Source: Fagopyrum homotropicum (lineage: Eukaryota > Streptophyta > Magnoliopsida > Caryophyllales > Polygonaceae). From it: a DNA stretch of 64,000 nt. The notes beneath the pieces were generated by a model, which saw only the letters and a program-made list of their open reading frames with translations, had not been told where the DNA came from and did not search any database. Each line of letters begins with the position of its first letter. Position 1 is the stretch's first letter. Location of the stretch: NCBI GenBank assembly GCA_033239125.1, contig BSWB01000003.1:107342320-107406319 (forward strand), given 5' to 3'. Of this stretch, positions 43,488 to 56,200 are shown in pieces. The position numbers were made by a program, and so were the translations under genes.

Positions 43488-46400
43488 GAATTGAGTATTG
43501 TACTCGGGTAGGTTGCTTGGTGATCCTTACAAATTATCCAAAGAACAAGTGAGCAAGGAAGTAACGTTGTGAAGATAATTTTTACCACATACACAATCAG
43601 ATGAGGAAGAAATCCTTGAGGTAGTTCAGCTAGAAGGAATAGAAGGTTGTACAAGGAACTCGGGCATACGAAGCCGAGAGACGGAATTAGAAGAACCATG
43701 GAAGAGACTACAAGAGTGCGGAGTAGAGATAACAATATTGGAACAAGACAAGTAGAATTGAGTACAACCAAGATTGCGGAATCACGGACATTACAATCGG
43801 AACGGATGCCCCTTAGACCATTATGGGCATGAGAAAACAGAAGAAACAGAGTGTTAATCCGGGTATGAGAATCTAAGGTGCACGGAATGAAGACCTACAA
43901 TTAAGTGTAAAAGTAGAAAGGCAGACCCCACAAGTGTGGGGAGGTTTTTACCTCCTCAGAGATATAAGAAGTTTGAAAGAAATCGAGACGCCAATATCCA
44001 AAGAATGGAAGCCTTTAGGAAGGTCAACGGAGTTTCGTGAAGCCGATATTACCACCAACATCAGTGAAGAAATGTGTATGGGAGAACGGCCTTGCTAGAC
44101 TCGAGAGTCCAGGGTAACCCGAATTATCACGGGACCTAAGCCATCAACACAGACGGTCCCTGTAAAGGGACTATAATTGGGAGATAATTAAAAGTCATCG
44201 GAACTACAAGACGCTTACCATCTACCGTGGAGTGTTAGGAACGACTTTTGACGTCAAGCGAATGGCACAGTGAGACTTGAAAAAGAGAGTTGTCCTAGAG
44301 GAAGCAGAAGAGTGAAAGATAAGATGAACTAAAGAAGTATAAAAGGATTAATTGTATAGGTGATGCTTACCAAAGAATTTTAATACTAGACGGGTTATGA
44401 GAAGAGTAAGTTCGGGATACTGAGATGAGTCAACTATAGACTGACCGACGTCAACTGAGGGTGTGTAAGTGTTGTTTGGTATTGACGAGTTATATACCGT
44501 TAAGAAAAGATAATTGCGACTGTGGAGTTATGGGGTAGTTTTACCGACTCCTGGAAGGATTTCCTCAAGTATGCAACAACAATCTTCTTAGACAACTAAT
44601 GGTATAGAGAATCGTGTTAGAGGTTACTTCTTGGTTGGTTAAGATCAAACTCCGGTCGAGTCTAGTAGTTTGGATCCGTGTTAAAAGAATTAAGGAAGTA
44701 AACGGAAGATGGTTGTTTTCATGATTTTTTTTCAAGAAGACAAAGTAAGGAAAGTACTTGGTACTTCATCCGGTTAATCATTTTTTACTGACAGAACACG
44801 TCCTTATGATTACGGAGAACAACAAAATAATCAGAGTAGCGCAGCGGAAGCGTGGTGGGTCCTAACCCACAGAGCAAGAAGCTCAAGGGTGTTGAGGGAT
44901 GTCGTGTCGAGTTTAAGATGGTGATAGTTTATGAAATGCATTCTAGTTGGAAGGAACGTGAGATAGGCTATGGGGAGTTAGTAAAAATGTTGTACGGAAA
45001 TTTATGTGCATGTAGAGGTAATAGAAGGAGACTGGTACCCTATTATGGATCCGAGTGTAGAGTGATGGCGTTGTTGTAGGTTGCTAGGCAATTAGTTTTG
45101 GAATTCTATACCTAACGGAGTACGTTAGAGTGAGTTTCTTGATGGATTGAGAGAAGAATTAACGATGTAATAAAAGTATTGTGCATGGTATGCACTAGAA
45201 AGCTCAAAGTGAGTAACTACCATTCTGAGTCAAAGATACATAAGAAAGAGAAGCGACGGGAGTATACTTACAACCCAGTAACCGTGTTTAAAGAAAGCGT
45301 AATCCCGGAGTAGATTTTACGTGTAATGTTATAGCAGAACGGATCCGAGTTGCGTTTTGAGTCAGAGGGATACTATCGGGCTGGTAACAATGGTGGATAA
45401 AAGGGTGTACTGTTGATGGTATGTTAACATTTATTGAGTAGTTATTATCAAATGCCGTCATTCCGGACATATTCTATGTCACTTAAGATCTTGTAAAATT
45501 CGTGAGAAGCCTAAGGTTGAGCTAAAGATATATTATAGATCTATAAATAGTATTATAACGCCAAGTGAACACAGAGGATGACCATTGGGTTAATTTTTAG
45601 TTGTCTCAAGTGTTAGAGTAGAAAAGGGGATAAGTGATGATTCCTTAATTGAGGAATAATAGGACTCAGTCATATTAAAAGACAAAATCAAGTGGGTCGT
45701 GGTACGAAGAGCATTAGACACTTGGTAAAGTGTTGGTGGATGTCCAAGACCTTTGGCCTTAGTGTGTAGTCAGAACCTTTTCAGAAGGCCGGACGCAAGT
45801 GGTCATAACAAAGGGAAGAAAGTTGAATAAATCATTTTCCGTAGGGTCATCAAAGGATCTAAAAGTGAGTTGTGTAAGGCAACCATTGGAAGTTGTAAAG
45901 CGGTTTAAAAGGGACTGAGGGACTAGTAATCCTCAGCCTATTGGAGAGGGTAGCTTCAGTTTTCCACGGAGACTAAGTTTGGGAACTAAGTTTGAGAATT
46001 TCAGTGGAGAGATACCTACCAGACACGGGTTAGGTTATCATATTAGAGAATCAGACTGCTAAGTCGGATGATATCGGTGAGATATCCGGTAACCACTCTA
46101 GAACGTGGTAGCAGGAGCTTGTGATCTAAATACCTGAAAAGATTTTAGATTTAGTGGTTTTATGAAAAGATGATAAGGCTACCTAAGATACTGGGGATAG
46201 TAAGAGACGTAACCCTTCAAAGACCTATGTAGTGATAGTTGTAACCTCGAGAGAGACGAGTTAGGGCTTGACCTTGGATGTGTGATATTGTTTGACTACT
46301 TGTTTATTTCATGATTGAGTGTTTAGTCAGTGATGTGTTCTTTTGGGTAACCTTGATGTGCGGGATACTTAGATGTGGAAACGACAAGACTTTCGTGTAG

Positions 46401-46491
46401 TGACCAAACACACCCTTTTGGTGCCTTAAAGGCCGATCAGGATTGTCTTACCCTAAGTTTCGGGACGAAACTTATTTTGAGGGGGATCTGA
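43488..46491 (+). other. X internal region after Y, unit 1 (decayed)
   Basis: About 3 kb, purine-rich on the plus strand, with no intact frame. A 75-codon frame at 44852-45079 contains MHSSWKEREIGYGELVKMLYG, which could be a decayed form of the integrase segment that in Z reads NNSWHASIGMAPYEALYGRR; this match is weak. It ends with the palindrome (46455-46473) and a purine tract GAGGGGGATCTGA (46479-46491). Repeated at 60742-63745. Confidence 0.55.
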
Positions 46492-46654
46492 TGTAACGAC
46501 CGGATTTTTCGTTATGCTTTGATAGGGTTAGAGAAGTTTAGGGAACGAATAAAAATTTAATGAGACTAGGATATACCCGTTTATTTATGGAAGTCGTTTA
46601 ATTAAGTACCTTGTTCTACGTTTCGGGACGAAACTTATTTTAAGGGGGTACTGA
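46492..46654 (+). other. Fragment of a foreign LTR start plus second palindrome and purine tract
   Basis: Directly after the first purine tract comes TGTAACGACCGGATTTTTCG, which looks like the start of another LTR family. It lasts only about 100 bp and then gives way to TACCTTGTTCTACGTTTCGGG, similar to the 3' end of Z. A second palindrome (46618-46636, one mismatch) and AAGGGGGTACTGA (46642-46654) then lead into the X LTR. Copy in unit 2: 63746-63908. Confidence 0.75.
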
Positions 46655-49600
46655 TGTAATATCCGGAATTTTTATTCCGTTTATTTCCGAATCAATTCGG
46701 ACCTAGAGCCGTTGACGGTTCCCATTCTATCTATTATTTCTTTCTTCACAAATTTTACCATTTTATGTAGAATTTAATTCACATAAAATGATAGAATTAT
46801 AGCAAACCCTAATTCTTATAATTATTTATCATTTTATGTAGAATTTAATTCACATAAAATGATAGAATTATAGCAAACCCTAATTCTTACAATTATTTAT
46901 CATTTTATGTAGAATTTAATTCACATAAAATGATAGAATTATATCAAACCCTAATTCTTATAATTAATCCTTAACGACGACTTTAGACGAGATCATGACA
47001 AGGTTGAGACGAGACTGTGACAAAGCTGTGACGACACCATGACGAGTTATGACGAGGCCATGACAAATCCCTGACAAGATCATGCATGGGCTTGACAAGG
47101 CCATGACGAGTTTTGACGAGTTTTGCAAACCCAGCCACCTTTGCTTTTTACAACTTCAACTCACCTTGGTTCAGCCCAACTCTCATGTCAGCCTCACCTC
47201 AGCCCATTTCTGTGTGTGCTCCCAGCCTGCTCTTGACCCGGCCCAACAGTAGATTGCCCATCTGCCTCATCCCAGCCTCTGCCTACCCGACCCTTGCTTC
47301 TTGCCCACAACCCTAGCTGCCGTAACACCCACTCTTTGCAAGGATCCGCATCTCTGAACTCTCTCTTCACGCTAGCCACAGTGCCACACCACCACACTCT
47401 TTGCTCTGTGTTTCCTTCATCCGTCCCTAGCAGACCCTCCTCGCTTCACTCACCTCCGAAATCGGACTGAACACCGCCACTGCTATTGACAAAGGAGCCC
47501 TGCTATCGTGCCTCTGGTGCGCCGAGGCTGAAACGAAGCCGCCCCCTTCTTTAGGTCGGATCGACGCCGCAGGCCGCCGCCTTGAGTGCTTGCCCTGCCC
47601 TTCTGCCGCCTTCTCCTCTCCTTATTTTATTTCTCGAGCCTCTGTCGAGCCACCGGGGAAGAACCGGAGAAGAGCCCTCCTCCGTTGCATCTTTTGCCTA
47701 TCAAACACAGCCAAAACCAGGCAGCAGCCGCCACCGGTGTCCCCTACCTCGCCTTCACCGGGATTGCCGCCTAGAGCCTTGCCGGAGCCCTACAGCGCCG
47801 CCAAGGGGCCTGCTAGTGCTGCTTCTCCAACCCTTCAATCACGCAGCTACAACGACACAACATAGCCAGCCCTAGAGTGCGTGTCCTACTCACTGCAGAT
47901 GCGCCACAGGGACAGCAGCAGCCTTCGGGCCATCCTCCTTCATGCCTTCGAGCCTCGGAATCGGGTAAGGCTTGTAACCCTTGCTACACTACACTTCAGT
48001 CCACCTTTTCCTTGCCTAACGTGTACCCGTTTCGTCTGTTAAACCTACTCAGAACAACTGTAGGAGAGCTGTACAGATTCTTGCTTTTCCAGAGTTTTAG
48101 GAAGTGAAGAACAGTCAAATTCGGCTCCAGTTTTGGGCAGGTTAGACTCCATCTTTACTGCTGATTTTCGGATATGTTTTAGTCGATATTGTATAGTAAA
48201 GCATACTAAAATTTTAGAGGAATCAGAGTTACGGTTTGAGAGTTATTGTGTTCCAAAGTTGACGCCTCATGTAGTTTGTATATATGTGCTGAGTGTTGGG
48301 GAAAACAACAAGTGATGCTGTTTTGTGAGATGGTTTTGAATAAGCTATTGATCTCCGTTGAGCCTGAATTTTGGATATGATATAGTTGACAAATTTGAGA
48401 GGCATCCAGCGAGTGGTTTGAGATTTATGATTTTTCAAAGATAAAGTCGTAAGCAGTTTTTCTGTTAGGCTGAAAATCGGTTTTGTGAGATAGTTTTATA
48501 TAGGATTTTTATCTTCTTTGCGGCTGAATTTTGGATATATTATAGATAAGATTTTATAGTAGAACGTATCAAAATTTGGGATAAATCCAGCGAGTAGTTT
48601 AGGAGTTATGATTTTTCAAAATTAAGACAATGTGTTGTTTGTTAAGTGTTGTAACCAACTTTGGAAATTTTTGTAGAAGTGATGGTTGAACAGTTTTAAG
48701 AAATTCTTGCTCCTAGGAGTAGAAGAGATATCATAGATGATCTAAGGAATTATTTCGGAATTTTTATAAGATTATTCGAATTTTATATTTGAAGCCGAAG
48801 TTGGACCTTAACGATCTTTCCGAAAATAGGGAAATGGGTAAATTGCCAGTTTGTAACCAAACTCATCTTTAGGAGTTAGAATATGACTCTTTAGTCTCAA
48901 ATAAGAGTTTAGGCATGAATTAGGAAATTTTTGGAAGTTTTGAGACCAAGGGTAAAATAGTCATTTTACCATAAATTAATACTATAATCAATTCCGTTCT
49001 ATTAAGACCTATTATCTTAGAAGTCTTAGACTTCTAACCACCCAGAAAGTGTGATGACACACTTGTCTCCTTTGACAGGCAACCGAGTTATACAGTTACA
49101 GATTGAGTTGTGATTAAGAGAGTCGAGATTTGATTCTAGTAAGTCCACGGACTTACTTAGCTGACTTCTTGTATGAGTGTCATGTGTATGAGTGGTGTTT
49201 GTTAGTTATGATAAACAACGAAACTAGATTAGGCCAACTTTATTATTTACGTAATTGACCCAAGTGTATGATAACGGGTCGTGAAATCACCTGCCTAGCT
49301 CTTGTGAGAGTCTAGGAGGTTCCCTGCGACCGGAATAGTCCGGTAGACGGTCAGATGCATTAGTACCCTTCCGCGTTGGTAAACGGGGACAGGGGCGAGT
49401 TTTGGAAATCCCTCGTGTCACAAAATAAGTATCATTAGTAATGAACTACCACCTAATTAAAGATAATAAAAGTATTGAGTGTTGCATGTTGATTGTGTAT
49501 GATGTGTGATTGTGCTTTTACCTTTATACTTATGCATAGAATGTTAGCTAACGGTTTTATACCGCTTGTAGATGCCTTGCAGGTTAAGACAGTTGTAGAG

Positions 49601-49870
49601 AGATCCGGTGGAAATGGTCAGCCGGGTCCACTTACTCATTTAGTTGGGGACGGGGAGGTCTTCTGTTCTTCATATGCATCATTTTAGTAGCTTTTCTTGT
49701 AAGGCTGATACATATTCTCCATGTATATATTGTTTACAGTTTTCAAATGTTTTAAATACTTTTGTGCCTTGTTGTAAGATCCATGTAAAATTGTTGTCAA
49801 ACTATGGTCGGGACCCACTGTGAGATCCTAACCAATAGCTCCCCGAGTTCTGAGAATTTGGGGTGTTACA
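46655..49870 (+). repeat. X LTR, second (middle) copy, full length
   Basis: 3216 bp. It holds the 400-bp segment (47280-47679) missing from the first copy. That segment is GC-rich and includes short overlapping frames of no recognisable function. The donor-like stem-loop is at 49148-49167 and the acceptor-like site at 49582. Confidence 0.93.
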
Positions 49871-50262
49871 ATATGGTATCAGAGGTCTGGGTTGGCAACA
49901 ATGGCACTTGAAATCTTCTGAAAGGCCGAATGTATAAAATAAATAGAACCCGAAAGGGGTCTAAATTTTCAAAACGGATTTTTGTTTTTACACACACGCA
50001 TAGTCGGGTTGTTGGGTTAGTACTATGTCGGACCACCATCGCTCTCCGTGGATCTCTGCAACTTGGATCGATATGAGTTAGTATATAGACTTTTTATGAT
50101 GTTTCTTATTATATGTTATATACATGTGCATGCTTAGTTTGTTAGTATCCTAAAGGATATTTTATATCCTTTAGTAATGATATCACGAAGCGATTATCGC
50201 CTCATGATAAATCAACTGCGGACTTGAAGAATCTCCAACACGAGGCAATGGAATCGGACCTT
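49871..50262 (+). other. X leader, unit 2
   Basis: Copy of 32521-32912: primer site at 49874, mini-ORF at 49901-49921, 11-bp stem-loop at 50150-50174, and ACCTT (50258-50262) before Y. Confidence 0.85.
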
Positions 50263-53200
50263 TGTAAAGCCCGGTTCATTGGACGCGTTCCGATATTTAT
50301 TTTCCTACTGTCATCGATACTTTATTAACTCGAGTATTTTATTTAAAATTATTCTAAGGCGTAAAATACCTTTCCCGAATATAATTATATATATGTTTTT
50401 TTTAATATGTTCACGAGTATCCGTCTTATTATTTTTTCGGAAAAGTGTGAAAAAGTTTTCCGATCTAAATTTCCCGTTTCGATTCATTTTGATCGAGTTT
50501 ATTCCATTACCCTATATTTTTTTTCCTTTTGCTTCTCATTTATTTTTCTTTATTCTTCTTTCTTTCTTTCCCCATCGTGATGATGGTTGCCACCTGCTAC
50601 ACACTTTCGACCCCTCGCTCCCTGTGGACTTGTGGACTGAGCAGATCTATAGCTTTGTGATACCTCTCATCGTTCCCTCTCTCGTTTGCAATCAACAAGC
50701 AAGCCTGCCCTACACTTGCCTCTCCATTCTCACTCACCTTCACATTCCTCATCATCTTCCTCTACCTTCACTTGAACCAGGAAATGAGGATATCGATGGT
50801 TTTTCCCCTCTTTAGATTCAACCGTCAAGGAAACATTGAGAGAAGCCCCGCCACTGTTCGACCACCTGTAGCACCGCCAGGGAGAGGTGACCTCGAGCCG
50901 TCGGAGCCTTGCAACCGCCACCCTGCCGGAGCTCCTCTTCTGCGTCACTCCCTCCTTCACTCCTCTGTTGAGACAGTTTCGCCGGAAAGCCATCCTCCGG
51001 AGCTCCTCCAGTTGCGACCCTCGCGAGTCACCACCTAGCCGGGCTCGTGTCCTCCGCCGCAAACCTCTCTGCGCAACCGTCCCCTGCTCCAGTGAACTAG
51101 CCAGACTGAGAGAGCACCTGCCCCATGTATGCCGCCAGGGACGATGCCGGAGAAGCCACTGGAGGGCCGCCCTTTGCCTGCTCCAACTTCTTACTCCTTG
51201 CCTTCACCAGATCCGTCATCGTCACCGTCGAAGCAACCTCTCCTCGCCGCTTCGAACTCCCCTTTTGCTTCGTCTATATCGCGCCTCGCCGGAGCCTTTC
51301 AACGCCGCCTCTGCTCTTTCCTTTCCCCATGCTCTCGGTTCTCTTCTGTCGCGAGGGGAGACGACCGACGCCGCCGGAGTTGGGCAGCCTCTAGCGCCTC
51401 CGCCTCGCCTTCGCCACGTGCCTGAGCTAGTGGCCGCCGCCCTAGCGCTCTCACCTTGCCGCCGCCTCTGGGTTTGAAGACTGAACAAGGGTTAAAACCC
51501 TTCTTTTTTTTTTATTGCAGTCCCCCCCCCCTTTTGGTGTATTTGCAAAAAGTACCCTGTACTTTGGATTTACAGTTTTGGCCCTAATTTTTGGAAGTTG
51601 CATATATGCCCCTACTTCTATATAATTACAGATTTTGGCCAGATTTTCTTATTTATGTTTTATGACCCAAATTCTGAGAGTTAACTATTATGCCCTTTGT
51701 TGGATTATTTTCACAATATGGCCCAAGGATTTATTGGCGGGTTTTGACCCATGTTTATAAATTGTATAAATTTCCCCGGAAAATGTTTTAGTGATTTTGA
51801 AGCTTGGTTTTGAAAATGAGTTACCTTAGATTTATATGTATTATATATTACGCACTCGTTGGGTTAATTTCGAGTTATATATATTATATATTCCCCGGAA
51901 GGGTTTAATTGCGGGTTTTAGCGTTTGCTTTTGAAAATGAGTTTACCTTATAATAATATATCTTATATATATTATAATCAAATTTAGCGTATTAGCTAAA
52001 TTTGTGTAGCTTTGGTTTTAGGTCCGGAAGCGCCCCGATAAAGGCCTAACGAGTCCAAGATTCGACATCCGTCTTTTGACGTCGTGTGAGTATCTCCTTC
52101 CTCGATTTAGTTATGTTTAGTATTAGTATCATGCTAGGTTGGATCTAGCATAACTTAGCGTGAATGCCAAGTAGTGGCTTTGGACCTTAGGTGAATGTTT
52201 GAGGATTGTGAAATGTTTTAAGGCTTGAGGTGTTGATGTTATCTTGTGAGGGTTGTAGGGCGTTGAGTGTTTGAGTTGATCTTGTGAGCTTATGAGGATT
52301 GAGATTATGGTTGTATGATCTTGTTGAGATTGCGGAGACTAGGACGAAAGTATCCTAGTAGTGTTGTGAGTTATGATCTTGCGAGATCCGAGGGTTTAGA
52401 AGTCCTAGGACTTCTAGCTTCTGTTGAGTGTGATCTGAGCATGAGGGATTCTAGGATGCGGTCCTAGAATTGAGAGTCAAATGATCTTGCATAGATCATT
52501 TGTATAGAAGTCTAAGACTTCTATTGTGAGTGGGTTGTTGTTGATGTAGTTATCTTCTTGTAAGCAGGTTATGGGCTTCCCCCCCCTAAGGAAGCGAGAG
52601 TGTTGTGAGTTGAGTGTGGACGAGGTAAGTCTTCGGACTTACTTAGCTCGTATTCTCTGTATTAGTTTCATTGCGTGTTTGGTGGTGTGTGTTTATTGTT
52701 TATGTGTGTGTTTATTGCTTATGTTATAACATCTAAACCGGTAATAGGACCACCGACTTTATATGTTTATATTTGGCCCAAGTGTATGATAACGGGCGGT
52801 GACCACTATGTCCGGCCCAAAATGGGGATGGTCGGGAGGTGCCTTGCGACCAGTCCAACAGGTGATGCTGATTCGCATCTGGCCCAAACCTGTTTGGTGA
52901 AAGGGGACAAGGGCGGGATCCTTTAAGATTCTCGTGTCACAAAAGAAGTTGAATTAGAACGGAATATGACTTAATAAAAAAAAAAGATAATAAACCGGAT
53001 TGTGTGTTTTGGAACATGTTGTGTGTTTATGATGCCTTATGTGTGTATGTGCCAATACCATGATTCTAATGCCTTGAATGCTAGCTAACGGTTTTATACC
53101 GATATTGTTGTAGATTGCCTTGCAGGTTAGGAAAGCGGCCGAGATATCCAGAAGAGTGGGCAGCCGGGGTTCCGTACATTTTAGGAGTGGGTTTTGGTTG

Positions 53201-56200
53201 GATTCGGGTTGTGTTTTATTCTTCGTTTATTATGTTGGTATGCCGTGTGTATGGCGTTTTGATCTTTGGTGTTGATTATCGGCTGAAGTCTTTTGTTGTT
53301 TTCCTTCGGGTTTCTTAGCATTTGCATTAAAAGGAATTTTGGTTTGCCTTTATTTGTGCCATGTTGAAAGATCCGGTGAAATTGTTGTCAGGCTAAGGGT
53401 CGGGACCCATTGTGAGGTCCCAACCCGTAGCGCCCCGAGTCCCGCGGATTCTGGGTGTTACAAAAGTGGTATCAGAGCGAGGTTGACAACAATGGCACTC
53501 GCAATCTTCTAAAGGCCGAATGAGGAATAAACAGAACCCACACGGGTTCTGACTTTTCGTTTTCAAAATCACATGCATGAGTCGGGGTAGAATGTACGGA
53601 CTACCACTTCTTCCGCGAATCTCGGCAGCTTAGTTTATTGGATTTGTATATATATGTAGATATGTAGGTATGTATAATATATGTGGATTGTAGTTGCATG
53701 ATGACTTGATTTATATGTATAGTGAATATATGTGGACTATAATACATGTTTGGACCTTGTATTGTTGTATTGGATTTCCGGATGTGATATATTAGTAGTT
53801 ATGTGGACATAAACATATATATGCTTATATACGGGCTCTTATATATATATAGTAATATATAGTATGGGACCTTATAGTTAGGACGCGGAAAGATATCATC
53901 ACCTTTAAGACGACGTTGTTGGCTTAGGATATCATTCATACGTGGATGAGTATGCTCAAGTATCAAGTTGAGCGTTTCGTGTTGACGAACACCATGGTGT
54001 TTCTCGGATTCCTATAAAAGGACATCGAAGAGGAGGAGTAGAGATGTTGTAAACAAAGGACAACCAAGTAAAAGAAAACTCGAGACGAATTAAGGGGATC
54101 AAGATGGGAGCAATACAAGAAAAAGGGAGCAACATAAAAGTGTAGAAGCGGTTCTAAAGAGGTCATGATCGAACGACGACGAGACCAAGAGAGAACGAAC
54201 TTAAGTTCTTCGAGAAGAAGCGTGGACAACTAAAGATGTAAATCGAGGAGGAGATGAGTACGTTCTAGCAAGGTTAAGGTGGTGTTCCATTAAGATGCAA
54301 AGCTTTCCTTAGACGTTTCTAAGCATTGGAGGGTAGAGGAGAAAAGTGAACGAAACATGTGGGAAGAATTTAAATACCGTGAGTTAAATTTGCTAGGTAC
54401 CAAGAAGTGAAGAGTCAAAAATACAAGTGTTACAAGGAGGATCACATGTTGAAAGTTCACATAGTAGAATTACCTGGCGGAGTCAATCATTTTCCGTCAT
54501 TGAGATGAAACTGAGCAACGCTAAGGAGGAAGGGTGTGTGGATGATGATCTTCAGAAGATGAAAGATAAAACAAGGAGTTTTGATTAAAAGACTCAAGTT
54601 ACCAACCAAGAGAAGAGAGTAGTTACTAACCATAGAGATGTGGGGAAGATGCACTTACAAGATATTATGAAGAACGGTTAAGCCTATGAACGAGAGTTAC
54701 GCGACACAACAAGGCCGAGAAGGTATAGTTACCTTATAGAAGAAGAAAGAAGCGTGGAGCGTATAAAGAGTTAACGGAGTGTGTGAAGGGTGAAATAAGC
54801 AAGTGAAGTTTAAGACAGAGTGCCCTATGAGGGTAGCCTTCAGGAGAATGGTAACATGGAGGGTAAGTAGAATGGTAAGTCATTGACATTGGATGAGAAG
54901 AGTAATTGATGACAACCAAGAACGCACGTGTGCGGGTTGGCTATTGATGAGCGTAGATGAGAAGAGTAGGCAAGACAATGGCATGAAGGATCGGTAACAA
55001 GAGCTTGGAGGATTTCCGGTGGTTCGGTGTAAGTAGTGAAAAAGTATGTCAACTAAGTACAATTATCTTAATCAAGTAATATTGCATGGGATCAAAGCGA
55101 GTGAATGTATCAGACCTCCCCAGGAGTGATTGTAATTATCCTTTGCGACTTTCTTAGGTCATGGGAATGACATATGGGGAATGACACGGATCAAAACTTT
55201 TAAAGTTTGATTAAGAGGACGCATGGTATGTTTGTTCTAATAAATGAATGGTATGTTTACGCAAGCAAAATGAGTCAGATGTTTCAGATTCACATGGAAG
55301 AGTCATGGTGGCTATGGCGTGAAAAGGAGGACCTAGATTAGGGGCAACGTTGCAAGCTTAGAGTTATGAGTTGGATACTTCAGTGATGTTGGTAGGGGGG
55401 ATATTAGCCTAGTGTTCTTCACAAGGCATACCGGTACGGTGGTGAAGTTGTTTATCGACTACCAACAGATGCTTAAGTGACCAACAAGAGTAAGAGAAGA
55501 CCGAAGTGTTGAAGTTTGATATCGATATGAGATGTATAAGGAGTACATGGAAGGTTGAGGGTAGAGCCTCTACGGTCGGTTCGACGTTACATAAGAAAAT
55601 GAAGTATAAATTTCTATGCCTACTTAAAGAAAGGATGTCTATGGTGAAAGCTTATGTAGAAGACGAAGAGCAACTTCCATATGTTGGGATGTCATGGAAA
55701 GCGAAGAAGGTAAGATCAATTGTTTTGAAGCACAGTTAAGTCATGTAGTTTGGACCCTTATGACCGCACATAAGTGAGAAACCTTAGAATATTTTTTCAA
55801 TCATGTCATCGAGGAGGGAGAATGAAATTGAGAAAAAAAAGAATACTTAAATAAGGCTACAAGAGTCAAAAGACTCGAGCAAGTCTCTCGAGTTCAAGAG
55901 ATGAAGGATCTCGGAAAGAAGACCATAAACATTGTAGCTAAAGATGGAACAACACACGCGTTTAAAGGACGTCACCCCAACAGATCGAGGTAGATCATAA
56001 GTATCATGACCACTTGTAAAGTGATAAGACAAGATTGTCGGTTATTATGATATGTGACGGGAAGAGAAAAGATGAAAGCTGATATATCACGATTTCCAAT
56101 ACGTCAGAATGTGGAATTTTCCACTAAGGTTGAGCTTGATTTAATTCCGATGTCTAAGGCGCCGTATGAAATAACACTTGTGCAGAGACATGAGTTGTGG

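Noticed and set aside
44852..45079. 75 aa frame in the X internal region as a functional small protein
   Set aside because: A faint resemblance to an integrase segment and a decayed surrounding make a relic more likely; support is too weak for a gene call.
29705..46654. Treating unit 1 and unit 2 as two independent X insertions
   Set aside because: There is no host DNA or target duplication between them, the middle LTR is shared, and Y sits at the same base with the same duplication in both.
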